A stretch of 35,365 nucleotides of DNA from a virus. The position numbers and the translations under genes were made by a program. The DNA is taken from positions 1 to 35,365 of IMG/VR virus record IMGVR_UViG_3300021519_000782. One strand, 5' to 3'. Shown here piece by piece: positions 19,734 through 28,908 of this stretch; positions within the stretch are counted from its first letter, which is position 1; every line of letters starts with the position of its first letter. The notes under the pieces were generated by a model. It saw only the letters and a program-made list of their open reading frames with translations. It was not told the DNA's origin and did not search any database.

Positions 19734-22313
19734 TTAAGCTGCTGCTAGTCTAGTTTGAATATATTTTACTGCCTTTTGTTTTTCTGCAGGTGGTAGTTTC
19801 TGTATCTGAGCTAATACTGCGTTATATTGAGCACTAATTGCGGGAACACCACTTGGAGTAGTTCCTGCCGTGCCTGGTTTACCAGTAGCTGTTCCTGCTG
19901 ATGCTGTACCTGGAGTAGCTGCTGGCTTCTTTGCCTTACCAACTGGGATCTTTGCTGCTTTAAATGCAGTTCTAAGTACATTCTCATCAATTCCCTGTGT
20001 CTTAAGGAATTCGAATACTGCTTTACTGTCAGTTGGGCTACCAGCTTTTTTCCAAGCACCCATTAGCTTGTCAGCTGTGACCTTATTAGTTAGATTACCT
20101 GCACCAGTTGCAATTTTTTGTCCGGCAGCGGCAGCACCTTTAATCGCGGCTTGCCCAAGTTTACTACTAGCGGCAGCACTAGCACCTTTCATAGCAGCGC
20201 CTGCTACAGCACCACCTGCACTTTTAAACTTATCCCAAATTGGTCCTTCTTCAAGTTTTTGAAACAGACGCTTTACCTGTGCTTCAGTTAATAATGTTGG
20301 AGCAAACGCAGTACCACGGAAAGCTTCCATTACTTGTGACTCAGTTAATGCTGGTCTGTCAAAGTTAATGGATTCTCCTTTGGGCAATTTAGATAGATAT
20401 TGCTGTATTGCTTTGATCTTCCATTCTGGATTTTTAGTTAGTTTTGGATCAGCTTCCATTGCATCGCTATAGATATTCTTAAGTAGACTATCTGCTTTTG
20501 CTGTTAACATTGTTATGTTAGCAGGTTGGCTTTTTAGATCAGGATTCTGTCCAATAATTTCATTTCTGATGAACTTATCAAGATCTAATTCAGTCTTGAT
20601 TGCACCAGACCCAATCTTATCAAACAACTTATTGGTTGTATCATTGACAATCCCAGATAATCTAGGACTGGATTCAATATAACTATCCTGAGCCTTTGCC
20701 ATAAGTTGATAAACAAGTTCTTTCTTTTGACCAGCTGTCATCTGCAACTCAGCCTCAGCAGGATACAATGTATCTACTTGCTTCATTAGATCTTTTTGTA
20801 TATTTTGTAGTACTTCGCTACCAAGTTTTCCTGGTCCAACCTTATTAAATTTATCGTTTATATCTTTCGTTAAGTAATCAAGTACTCTCTTTACCTTGGG
20901 ATCTTGATTGGCGGCATCAAGCATGTCAGTGCCCGTAGTATTGGATATTGAAGCAGATGCAGGAGCTTTTGCTGGACCAGCTGCATCCATAGCTCCTTGT
21001 AGTTTAGCTCCTTGTTTAGCAATCGAAGGATCGTTATTGTTAACCCATTTACCATTAACTTTTGATTGTCCAATATGGTCAATATCATCATCACCGGTAG
21101 GTTCAAATCCTGCTTTTGATGCTGGTGATTGCCCGGCGGCAGTAGCCGCACCAGTGGGTTGAGCAGCCGCAGCGGCACCACCTGTTGCTTTCTTAGCTAA
21201 TGCATCAACAAAATCTTGATCTATGATACGTACTTTGGAACCATATCCTGCATCTCTAAGTTCAGCTTGCAATGCACTTTGAATATTGCTTATGCCACTT
21301 TGTGCTTGCATACTGTTATACCCAGCCTGTTGAGCTGCTGTCTTTAATGCAGCCTTAAAGTCTTCTGGAGTCTTAATTTCACCTGCGGCAATCATTTTCT
21401 TAATGACATTAACGCCCTTGCTAGTTGGGCTAGATCCAGTTACAGCATCAGCTGCATTACCTGCTCTGAGAGCATCTTTTGTGTCCTGTTGACCTGGAGT
21501 ATTACCTACATCGTTCTTAGCGTATCTAGCAGATTGTTGTGCTGGAGTTTCACCAGTGGAAAGTTTCCCACCGCCCTGTGGATCCGCACTACCACCGGTT
21601 CCAGGACCTCCTGCATCAGTAGCAGCACCTGCAACTGCGCCGCCCCCAATTGGTTTTGGTATTTCAGTTGGAATACCCCCGCCAAATAATGTTTTAACTC
21701 CGGCACCAATACTTTGTGCAATACTAGCAATGCTATATGTTTCTAATCCTGAAACAGCAGAAGATACAAAACCTTCACCTTGTAATAGCTTATCAGTGAA
21801 TTTCATCACACCAATGATTGCAGGTTTTAATACAAGAAATGCCGGCCCCATACCTACATACCCTGCAACACCAACAGCTAATACTAGAGTTGCATATACT
21901 GCTTTTTGAACTCCTGGATGTTCTTTGGCAAAATCTCTATACTTCTGTATATAACGCATTACACCAGCATCTCCGCCGGTTTTTTCTTTTAATTCAGCAG
22001 CAACTTTATCGTAACCAGATTCAAAACCTTTAACAAGTCCTGTATCCAATGTTACTTTTTTCGCATAATCATAGATTGCTTTAATTTTTTTAGCAACATC
22101 AACTCCCTTGCCGGCAATCGTTCTATTTCCGCCACCGGCATCCACCTGCTGTTGTACTTGTGCAAACAATGCCTGAACTTGTTGAGCAGTAAGCTGTGCT
22201 TCCATTAATGAACGTGCAAGATCTTCTCCCATACGTACAGTTGGGTGATATGAGGGCAATACACTTTCAAAGAGTGGGTGAGTTGATTCCAGTAGTAAAT
22301 CATTAATACGCAT
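19734..22313 (-). CDS. large Ala/Gly-rich probable head-interior protein
   Basis: The 859-residue protein begins MRINDLLLESTHPLFES, with the shared leader and a possible (L/I)-x-E cut after Glu9. Landmarks: an N-terminal LTAQQVQALFAQVQQQ helix, a hydrophobic segment near 138-170 (AVYATLVLAVGVAGYVG), a long low-complexity Ala/Gly/Pro region (225-300 and 375-460), helical segments, and a C-terminal third with two LTE-[SA]-QV phrases (near 665 and 682), a second Ala-rich hydrophobic part and a KLPPAEKQKAVKYIQT end. Several internal L-x-E sites could be further protease sites. No enzyme motif is visible. The layout suggests a core or ejection-type protein able to interact with membranes. The start overlaps the upstream stop (TAATG). 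Confidence 0.68.
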   Translation of the reverse strand: MRINDLLLESTHPLFESVLPSYHPTVRMGEDLARSLMEAQLTAQQVQALFAQVQQQVDAGGGNRTIAGKGVDVAKKIKAIYDYAKKVTLDTGLVKGFESGYDKVAAELKEKTGGDAGVMRYIQKYRDFAKEHPGVQKAVYATLVLAVGVAGYVGMGPAFLVLKPAIIGVMKFTDKLLQGEGFVSSAVSGLETYSIASIAQSIGAGVKTLFGGGIPTEIPKPIGGGAVAGAATDAGGPGTGGSADPQGGGKLSTGETPAQQSARYAKNDVGNTPGQQDTKDALRAGNAADAVTGSSPTSKGVNVIKKMIAAGEIKTPEDFKAALKTAAQQAGYNSMQAQSGISNIQSALQAELRDAGYGSKVRIIDQDFVDALAKKATGGAAAAAQPTGAATAAGQSPASKAGFEPTGDDDIDHIGQSKVNGKWVNNNDPSIAKQGAKLQGAMDAAGPAKAPASASISNTTGTDMLDAANQDPKVKRVLDYLTKDINDKFNKVGPGKLGSEVLQNIQKDLMKQVDTLYPAEAELQMTAGQKKELVYQLMAKAQDSYIESSPRLSGIVNDTTNKLFDKIGSGAIKTELDLDKFIRNEIIGQNPDLKSQPANITMLTAKADSLLKNIYSDAMEADPKLTKNPEWKIKAIQQYLSKLPKGESINFDRPALTESQVMEAFRGTAFAPTLLTEAQVKRLFQKLEEGPIWDKFKSAGGAVAGAAMKGASAAASSKLGQAAIKGAAAAGQKIATGAGNLTNKVTADKLMGAWKKAGSPTDSKAVFEFLKTQGIDENVLRTAFKAAKIPVGKAKKPAATPGTASAGTATGKPGTAGTTPSGVPAISAQYNAVLAQIQKLPPAEKQKAVKYIQTRLAAA

Positions 22314-24205
22314 TAGGCATCTCCAACCATTTTTTTGCCTGGAGTCTTTTTGTCCTTGCCCTTCCAGTAGCCTGTAAACTTTGGACCAGTTTCTTTGCTT
22401 TCGCCTTGAGCCTTAACAAAGCTAACAAAAGCATCTTTTGATGTCATAAGATTCTTGATTGTTTCATGCTTTTCAACTGGACGCATAGCATCAATTTTAG
22501 CCAATGCTGTTCTTGCAATTGAAGGCTTAATTGCTAATGTGCTGCCATCTTGAAATGTCAACGGCTTACCGGTAGCTGTATCAAGATTAGACTTGAGCTG
22601 TAGTAATATGTTTGATTTATCAGTTGTATCTCCACGTGGTGCAACATAACCGCCTAAACCAGTTTCTGGATTATATTTGTTAGCTTTGTATACTGTAGCA
22701 GCTCGATCAGGATCGTGCCCGAATCTAGATGCTGCTTGTGCTCTTGTAGTTGGCGTAGAAACACTGGGATTAAAACCAGCTTCACCAAGTCCTTGCTTTA
22801 ATTGTAGAATGGAATGAACTAACTTCCCACGCATCTCAGCTTGTGTATGTCCCGGAGCCCAACCGCCCTCTGCCCAGTTAGCAATCGTTGCTGCATCACC
22901 AGGTGAAAGATTCGAAAATTCCTGTGTTAGATCTTGTGCGTTATACTGTCCATAACGACTCCAAATAGCCTTTGCTTCTGGATTTTTTAATGCTGCGTCT
23001 GCATCTGCACGACTGACCATCATGCCTTCGCCAATCTTCTTCTTACGCTTCTGCATACCAATACCACCACTGGCAAACCCAGTACCGTTACCCATGCTGG
23101 TAGCAATGCCTCCGGCGCCACTTGCGCCACTTGACATCTCAGCAATTATTCTCATGCCCTTGTGGTCTTTACAATGACTAAAGCCCGTGTGATGTGGAGC
23201 CTTTAATCCACCACCGCTAAATCCTTTACCACACTGTGAGCAATGAACAACCTTATCATCCTTGCCTTCACCAATTACAACAAATCCTTCTTTCTGCTTG
23301 CCCATGATATCAGTGGACTTGACCATTAGTGGAGTACCCAGTGGCTTCTTATCTGGACCCAACTTAGCCATCTTAACCATACCATCAGCAGTTATACCGG
23401 GAGTTGACCCGCCTGATGAAGGAGTTGCACTTGATTGCCCGGCTGCTGGTGGAGTAGCAGGAGCTCCAGGAGCTCTTTGCTGTTGCTGCCCCTGTACCGG
23501 TGGCTGCCCAGGCACTTGACCCGGTGCTTGTTGCCCTGTGCCACCAAATGCTGGATCATTTGGATCCTGCCCTGGCTTAAATGCAGTAATAGTAGCTTCA
23601 CCGACACCCTTATTATGATTATAACCCTGCTCATCGCCTGGAAATCTCATTTCGTATGATAGATACTGCCATACTGTTTCAATATAATCAGATGCCTTGG
23701 TAATTTTTGCCTGTACCCAGCCCTCAAGTCCCTGACGCTCATCTAAATTCTGTAATAGTTCATGTAACATAATTGCATGTTTGGCAGCACGATAAAGATC
23801 GCTTCTTGCCATTTGCACCTCATGATCAGGCTCCTGTGTATAGTCACTGGGATCAACGTGCCCACCACTTTCCTTCTTAATCTTACCACCCTTGGCAAGA
23901 AATTGTTTCATTAAGCGTTCTGATTCTTCTCTGTCATCTGCTTTTGGGCGCTCACCAGGCTGTCTATATGCCTTTGGGCGACCAGTGTCCATTGCAGTTC
24001 TTGACTGTGAATCTTTCCATTTACTCTGGGTTCTCTTAAGGCTTCTAATGCCTTCATTTATGTGCTCCAAAGCATCTTGAAGTTTAGCTGCCATTAATAC
24101 AGCATTATCTCTTTTTGATTCAGCAATGGTAGCTGTGTTAAGTTGGTGAATACGCTGTTCAATAGCATAACGCTGCTTAAGAAGTATAACGAGTTTATCG
24201 CTCAT
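22313..24205 (-). CDS. multi-domain structural-type protein with zinc-finger-like motif
   Basis: The 630-residue protein has a coiled-coil-like N-terminus (1-65), a helical module at about 131-186 (ARSDLYRAAKHAIMLHELLQ, then GWVQAKITKASDYIETV) that I recall as a recurrent domain in marine T4-like phages, a Pro/Gln/Gly-rich linker (210-270) and a Cys/His cluster near 322-348 (HCSQCGKGF, then HHTGFSHCKDH) that could bind zinc. A further helical region (about 390-470) and a basic C-terminal tail (KFTGYWKGKDKKTPGKK) follow. It lacks the leader peptide of its neighbours. A scaffold or head/neck component is plausible from context only. Confidence 0.65.
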   Translation of the reverse strand: MSDKLVILLKQRYAIEQRIHQLNTATIAESKRDNAVLMAAKLQDALEHINEGIRSLKRTQSKWKDSQSRTAMDTGRPKAYRQPGERPKADDREESERLMKQFLAKGGKIKKESGGHVDPSDYTQEPDHEVQMARSDLYRAAKHAIMLHELLQNLDERQGLEGWVQAKITKASDYIETVWQYLSYEMRFPGDEQGYNHNKGVGEATITAFKPGQDPNDPAFGGTGQQAPGQVPGQPPVQGQQQQRAPGAPATPPAAGQSSATPSSGGSTPGITADGMVKMAKLGPDKKPLGTPLMVKSTDIMGKQKEGFVVIGEGKDDKVVHCSQCGKGFSGGGLKAPHHTGFSHCKDHKGMRIIAEMSSGASGAGGIATSMGNGTGFASGGIGMQKRKKKIGEGMMVSRADADAALKNPEAKAIWSRYGQYNAQDLTQEFSNLSPGDAATIANWAEGGWAPGHTQAEMRGKLVHSILQLKQGLGEAGFNPSVSTPTTRAQAASRFGHDPDRAATVYKANKYNPETGLGGYVAPRGDTTDKSNILLQLKSNLDTATGKPLTFQDGSTLAIKPSIARTALAKIDAMRPVEKHETIKNLMTSKDAFVSFVKAQGESKETGPKFTGYWKGKDKKTPGKKMVGDA

Positions 24206-24229
24206 CTGAATAATCCTATTTGATAATAT

Positions 24230-24520
24230 TTAGTTGATTCTGAAAGAAAGGTCTGTACTATTAAGTTTGAAAAATTGCTGTTCATTGATGTTGACATCAT
24301 CAAATACAACTTGTGCAATGGGATGCAAGTTTTCAATACTTAGTATATGGATTCCTGGATTTAAATTGAGAACAATGGACTCTTCAATTCGATAATCCTT
24401 ATGTCTTAGCCTGGGAAATACTCGCTCGGCAAGAAGGAAGTTATCTATATATAAACGATATCTTCCATCTTTTCCATATACATACCGTGTCTTAATTTTA
24501 ATAGTACAAACAACTTCCAT
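24230..24520 (-). CDS. small carbohydrate-binding-like beta protein
   Basis: The 96-residue all-beta protein shows the order YRLYIDNFLLAER, then IVLNLNPGIHILSIEN and VVFDDVNIN. This matches the pattern of small calcium-type carbohydrate-binding modules ('xxhYVDGxxV ... hxLxPGxHxLxhxF ... hDxVxVNG'). A larger protein at 28913-29371 has the same plan, so the two look like distant paralogues. No signal peptide. In virions such modules often decorate capsids or fibres; this is inferred. Confidence 0.6.
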   Translation of the reverse strand: MEVVCTIKIKTRYVYGKDGRYRLYIDNFLLAERVFPRLRHKDYRIEESIVLNLNPGIHILSIENLHPIAQVVFDDVNINEQQFFKLNSTDLSFRIN

Positions 24521-24524
24521 CTCA

Positions 24525-24806
24525 TTACTTATGAGTATTGAAAATGCCTTCTATTTGTTTGGCCAGTACATGCCCGCGATGACGCACATCCTTCTTATTA
24601 CTGACCTTCATCTTTTCAGCTTTTGCTAACAGCTGACGTAGCTCAGGTCTAGTAAGTTTTTTATGTGGGGGTAAATCTAGGTATGTTGCCGCTTGTTGTT
24701 TGAGCTGGCTAGTTTTTATATCGTTTTCAACAATGTTATGGAAGTTCTCACACAGTTCAAGTATTGTATCCCAATCGTGTGTATAGGAAAACTCTTGGTA
24801 GTGCAT
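24525..24806 (-). CDS. hypothetical helical protein
   Basis: The start ATG 24806 (MHYQEFSYTHDWDTIL) was chosen because AGGAG lies six bases upstream and the gene then begins 10 bases after the stop of the large multi-domain gene; the longer in-frame extension would overlap that gene by almost 100 bases. The 93-residue product has an acidic helical N-terminus and a basic C-terminal half (KKLTRPELRQLLAKAEKMK, then KKDVRHRGHVLAKQI). I do not recognise the family. Confidence 0.68.
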   Translation of the reverse strand: MHYQEFSYTHDWDTILELCENFHNIVENDIKTSQLKQQAATYLDLPPHKKLTRPELRQLLAKAEKMKVSNKKDVRHRGHVLAKQIEGIFNTHK

Positions 24807-24816
24807 GACAAACTCC

Positions 24817-27729
24817 TCATTTTGAAACTCCGGACTTAGCAATACTCCCAAGTATTTTTGCAACATGGTCAAATGCTGAGTCATCGTATTTGATTCCAAT
24901 ACCACCGGCTGCACGCCATTTGTTTACATTAACACCATAGTCATCCACTAATATATTGGCAACACCGTTGCCAAGAGCATGATCCGCTTTACTATGAGTT
25001 AACACTATTTCGGCAGGGGGCATATCAGATAAATGTTTCTTGATCCAAGCAATTTTGCCTGGTTTACTACGCTCATCACCAGCAAGTGGTGTTGAACAGA
25101 TTCTATATTCACCATACTTTTCAATTACTGTCTTAACCAATGCCCGTGCATGAGGTAGCATGGGCAAGTCAATCCAAAATGTTGGATGTTCTCTTACTAG
25201 CTGTAATGTTTCTTCGGTATTATTGATATCTTTGTAATGTTTAACACCAGCCAATCTTGACCACTCACTAAAGAAGTCAGCCAGCACCCCATCCATATCC
25301 AAATAGACACGTGGCTTTATTAATTCGTCTTCGTTTGTATTTTCCCCACTATCAAATTCTTCAAGTAAGTGTCCGCCTTCCATGATTGCCAATTCCATTG
25401 GCGACCAGCTTTCACTTGTTTGCGATTCTGCTATCCAAGCAGGCCCAGTATAGCCATTGGGAAATTGAGCAAAGTGCTGGATGGTACGATGCCAGCCTTC
25501 CTGAAGTTCATATCCATCAGGATGCTTAATAAGAATAACTGGCTCTTTGCGGACACCACCTTGCTGTTGAGCAAGTGTTGCTTGTGTAGCATGACGTTCA
25601 GCATCTCTTGCTACAACGTCCTTGACAGCACCGCCTGCTCTATTCTTTAGTTCGCCTTGTGTCCATGGTTCAAACATATCCATAGTAAATTTTAAGTTAG
25701 GAACAAGAGTCCATTTACTATTAGGCGTTAATCCAACACTCTTTAATAATTCACTAAGATGACTTTTTATGTCAGCGCCATTACCAAAATCAACTTTGTT
25801 ATTATTGTAGATCCAATCTCTTACTACATACTCAGGCCAAGTTGGTAATACTTGCTTTAAATAGTGAATTAACGCACCTCTAAGTTCCAGCAGTGGTGCC
25901 TTAATAACACTTTCCTCAGATACATTTTTTGGATCAACTAATCTAGCAGGGATTGATTTCATGCCAGCCATTCTATATGCTTTAAAACGATGATGACCAT
26001 CTAGAACTTGAAATCTGTCGATGCCATGTCTGCGTACAAGTATAGGAGGTAATTCTTTACCTGCTTTAATTGCTTTAACTATGTTAGCAAGATTCTTTGC
26101 GTGTGATGGTTCGTCGAATTTAGAATCAGGTTCAAATCCACTTAGTTTATTAATTGGAATCATAATGGTCTTCTCAGGTTTACCACTATCATTTACCCAC
26201 GCACCAAAGTTATTTGGATCTGAACTTAACTTAACTTTAGCAACTTCACTGACACTTTCCTGTGCTACTCTTTTGAATGTATACCCTTTGTCACCATTGA
26301 CAAATCCAGAATCAATTAACTTATATTCTGGGAGATAACGACCAATATTCTTTGCGATCATATCATATAACTTGATACGTCCTGCGTCTGAAGATTTGCC
26401 ACTGAAACTTATATAAGGTGGTTTACGTTTAGCAACAAACTGCTTGACAATAGAACCTACAGTGGCAAATACACGGAAAGCATCACCTTTACCTGTCATA
26501 CCAATTGTGGGATTTTCTTTGTCAGTGGCATCAAAGAACCCAATGTCAGCAACGCCGTTTCCTGTATCAACTTGTATAAAAACTTGAATGGTTGTGCCAC
26601 TATCAGTCTGGAACATGGATTTTTGAGTAGTTGCTGTACTCACTGGGCTAATGAAACGATATGGTTGATCAGCAACTTCGTTTGTTACTTCCTCATTTGC
26701 TCGCTTCTTACCACGACGCATGTTAAGCTGCCAACGTGCCAATTGTCCTTTACGACCTTTGGCATGACTGGCTTTCTCTAATTGTGATATTGTGGCTTTC
26801 TTTGGGATGCCGTGTCTTTGGCTGTCGCCAGGACGCCCAGGTCCCTTTCCATCTGCAAAGTTTTCACCAAACTTTTTTTTTGGATCTGCTGTCTCGTTTT
26901 CAGCCTTTGCAAGTCTAGTATAATAGTCCAGCTTTTCACCAAGATGATCCATTGCAATCTCAGTTGCAACTTCAATATCATTAGTGTGTTCGAACTCCAC
27001 CTTAACCCCTCTTGCCAATTGACGATGTACAGTATCAGACGTAGTCATAAATTTCTTAGCAAGTTCTTTTACGTTGGGTGTATGCTTGTTGAGTTGTTCA
27101 CTCTCCCCCACGCTCTCACCTAATCCCAACGATTTACGCAATGTTGGATAAAGTTGATGTTGAACAAGTTCAGCTAACTTTGGATTAATCTTGGGACCTA
27201 ATATGCTACGAACAAATGCTTCTGGATCACCATCTGTTACATTCTTGCGAGCATTAGTAGCACTTGCTAAACGTGGGCTAATGGCAAAGTCTAATGGATT
27301 AAAGATAAAGCCTTTGCCTGCTTTTACTGCATCTGGATTTGCTTGACCATGTGCATTACTACTCTTAATCATTTCTCCGTAACTGGACATATCATCTTCA
27401 CCAGCAACAAATGTTGCAGCACGATAGCCTTTCTTATAGAGCCAAGTAGCAGCAACTAGTGGGGTCTTGATGCTGGGATCAATAATGAGATGACCTTTAG
27501 TTTCAGGAAATAATGTCTGTATCCACCAAACTTTCTGCTCATATGTAAGTGGATTCTTCTTATCACCAGTCTTGGCACTGACAAACAAGAACCAATCACA
27601 GTTTTGTTTTTGTGCTGCTTTCTGCAATGTTTGAATTAAAGCGTGATGACCAAAATGCGGAGGATTCAAGCGTCCAAATGTAAAGACTGCTTTTTTAACT
27701 TCTGCTTCTTCAAGTTCATCTAAACGCAT
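24817..27729 (-). CDS. giant multi-enzyme protein: nucleotidylyltransferase, ParB-like, HAD nucleotidase
   Basis: This 970-residue protein (ATG 27729; a TTG four codons upstream is less likely) starts MRLDELEEAE, the leader shared with other probable head-interior proteins. Domains: nucleotidylyltransferase, about 10-195 (FGRLNPPHFGHH with HxGH at 25-28, and SATNARK near 157); a DUF5661-like helical piece (VKVEFEHTNDIEVATEIAMDHL, 240-270); a basic segment (GRKGQLARWQLNMRRGKKR); an alpha/beta domain (380-485); a ParB/Srx-like domain (500-605, PILVRRHGIDRFQVLDGHHR); a second ParB-like piece (ELQEGWHRT); and a C-terminal HAD 5'(3')-nucleotidase (806-966, DMDGVLADFF). (L/I)-x-E sites fall near module borders. 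It may be packaged and cut by the prohead protease. Substrates are unknown. Confidence 0.82.
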   Translation of the reverse strand: MRLDELEEAEVKKAVFTFGRLNPPHFGHHALIQTLQKAAQKQNCDWFLFVSAKTGDKKNPLTYEQKVWWIQTLFPETKGHLIIDPSIKTPLVAATWLYKKGYRAATFVAGEDDMSSYGEMIKSSNAHGQANPDAVKAGKGFIFNPLDFAISPRLASATNARKNVTDGDPEAFVRSILGPKINPKLAELVQHQLYPTLRKSLGLGESVGESEQLNKHTPNVKELAKKFMTTSDTVHRQLARGVKVEFEHTNDIEVATEIAMDHLGEKLDYYTRLAKAENETADPKKKFGENFADGKGPGRPGDSQRHGIPKKATISQLEKASHAKGRKGQLARWQLNMRRGKKRANEEVTNEVADQPYRFISPVSTATTQKSMFQTDSGTTIQVFIQVDTGNGVADIGFFDATDKENPTIGMTGKGDAFRVFATVGSIVKQFVAKRKPPYISFSGKSSDAGRIKLYDMIAKNIGRYLPEYKLIDSGFVNGDKGYTFKRVAQESVSEVAKVKLSSDPNNFGAWVNDSGKPEKTIMIPINKLSGFEPDSKFDEPSHAKNLANIVKAIKAGKELPPILVRRHGIDRFQVLDGHHRFKAYRMAGMKSIPARLVDPKNVSEESVIKAPLLELRGALIHYLKQVLPTWPEYVVRDWIYNNNKVDFGNGADIKSHLSELLKSVGLTPNSKWTLVPNLKFTMDMFEPWTQGELKNRAGGAVKDVVARDAERHATQATLAQQQGGVRKEPVILIKHPDGYELQEGWHRTIQHFAQFPNGYTGPAWIAESQTSESWSPMELAIMEGGHLLEEFDSGENTNEDELIKPRVYLDMDGVLADFFSEWSRLAGVKHYKDINNTEETLQLVREHPTFWIDLPMLPHARALVKTVIEKYGEYRICSTPLAGDERSKPGKIAWIKKHLSDMPPAEIVLTHSKADHALGNGVANILVDDYGVNVNKWRAAGGIGIKYDDSAFDHVAKILGSIAKSGVSK

Positions 27730-27750
27730 TTGTAAGCCCAACTGATAGTA

Positions 27751-27758
27751 TATTTATT
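27751..27758 (-). promoter_or_regulatory. T4-type late promoter motif
   Basis: AATAAATA followed by TACT on the minus strand, 7 of 8 to TATAAATA. A start near 27744 gives a 15-base leader for the multi-enzyme gene. GCCAA (27770-27774) and TTGGGC (27736-27741) flank it and could pair in read-through RNA (CCAA/TTGG plus one G-C past a bulge), covering the GGG that is the only ribosome-site-like element; this pairing is weak. Confidence 0.4.
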
Positions 27759-28896
27759 AGTGTTCAAAATTGGCGGCGCTAAACTTTTCTCTGTTAACTA
27801 CCTTGGTTGGATTTTCTTTACCATGCACCATATAGCCTTCCTGTCCAGCTTCACCATTAATATGAGCTTGCATCTGTGCAGGATGTGCATCAAGTAATCC
27901 CACAATGTGATCCTTTACACGCATGATACCAATAAATGCTTGGCATAATACCTTATACCCGCCTTTATTTTCTTCAATATACTTCTGTATATTTTGTAAT
28001 TTTTGAGGGCTTGATTTCTTACTTGCTAAAAATCCTGTTATGAAGTCACTGCCAAAATTTTCAAAATTACGTTGCTTAACTCTGTAGTTGCCATATGACT
28101 GCAATAGTGAAGGGAGATCTTTGATCTTCAATGCAGTTAATGTTCCTTCATCCAGGAATTTATCCATTACAGCAGCGTTTGCAGTTATAAAGCTTTCAAT
28201 TGATTTTAGATCAGGTGGTATTTTAACACGGGGCGGTGTTGTAAACTGATCAGTGATCATTAACAATGGACCCCTGTTATTGGCCGCTGATGGCAACTTG
28301 CTAATATGACGTCCGGGAGGAGCCGCAATTTTACCATCTGGGCCAGCAGCAGGTGCAGTACCGAAGAATGTATGAACACAGATTGCACTTGTGCTTTTTG
28401 CAATAGCTTGTCCAAGATCACTGTTAGTGGGAACTGTGTAAACTACTGTATTGGGCTTAAAAACAAATTGGTTATTCTCAGCGGGAGGTGTTTGGCTATA
28501 CATTAGATCACCAAACAAATAACCTTTAAAACTGTTGGATAAGCTTGCTTCAAACTGTGGCCAAAGCAAAGCAATCATACCAGCTAGTTCTTCTCTGCCA
28601 CCGCCCTTGCGTTGAGCGTATACTTCAGCAATTTCTTCAGGACTGCGTGGGAGAATTCCTTTGGCAAACATATGCTTGTCACACATAGTAAACCCACGCT
28701 CGTCTCTACCCCAAACAATAGCAGGCTTGCCATCTGGCTTGACACTGATTGTTTCAGGATTAGTAGACATTTGCTTTATTGTTGCAATGGCTTTTTTAGC
28801 ACCTGCAGATCCCTCAGTAAAAACTCGATCTTCAGGATGAGGTACTCTAGCCTTTGTTGGGTCGTACTCTTCTAATAGGAATTCATTTGCTCGCAT
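27757..28896 (-). CDS. ligase/nucleotidyltransferase-like protein with capsid-targeting-like leader
   Basis: The 379-residue protein from ATG 28896 begins MRANEFLLEEYDP, the shared leader with possible cleavage after Glu9. SVKPDGKPAIVWGR (51-64) looks like motif I (K-x-D-G) of covalent nucleotidyltransferases (DNA/RNA ligases), GYLFGDLMYS (125-134) like motif III, and GQEGYMVHGKENPTKVVN near 351-368 like motifs IV and V (EGhhh ... hK). If so, Lys53 would be the adenylated residue. I associate it with a phage family annotated as a DUF (possibly DUF6267), which I cannot verify. Similarity is at motif level only; spacing is compatible with a small RNA-ligase-type core. A 29-codon extension upstream enters the neighbouring gene and was rejected. 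Confidence 0.6.
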   Translation of the reverse strand: MRANEFLLEEYDPTKARVPHPEDRVFTEGSAGAKKAIATIKQMSTNPETISVKPDGKPAIVWGRDERGFTMCDKHMFAKGILPRSPEEIAEVYAQRKGGGREELAGMIALLWPQFEASLSNSFKGYLFGDLMYSQTPPAENNQFVFKPNTVVYTVPTNSDLGQAIAKSTSAICVHTFFGTAPAAGPDGKIAAPPGRHISKLPSAANNRGPLLMITDQFTTPPRVKIPPDLKSIESFITANAAVMDKFLDEGTLTALKIKDLPSLLQSYGNYRVKQRNFENFGSDFITGFLASKKSSPQKLQNIQKYIEENKGGYKVLCQAFIGIMRVKDHIVGLLDAHPAQMQAHINGEAGQEGYMVHGKENPTKVVNREKFSAANFEH

Positions 28897-28900
28897 TGTA

Positions 28901-28908
28901 TATTTATT
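28901..28908 (-). promoter_or_regulatory. late-promoter-like motif very close to an ATG
   Basis: AATAAATA followed by TACA on the minus strand, but only four bases before the ATG at 28896. A transcript from it would start at or inside the start codon, so it either gives a leaderless message or is not a promoter. No Shine-Dalgarno is seen for this gene. Confidence 0.28.

Noticed and set aside
19870-21909. Several Ala/Pro/Val-rich plus- and minus-strand frames within the large Ala/Gly-rich gene
   Set aside because: Low-complexity GC-biased sequence keeps all frames open. Only the 859-codon minus frame has a proper start, the shared leader peptide and coupling to its neighbours.
24807-24914. 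Longer start for the helical gene at 24525-24806
   Set aside because: It would overlap the HAD-domain coding sequence by about 100 bases. The ATG at 24806 has AGGAG six bases upstream and fits the gene spacing.
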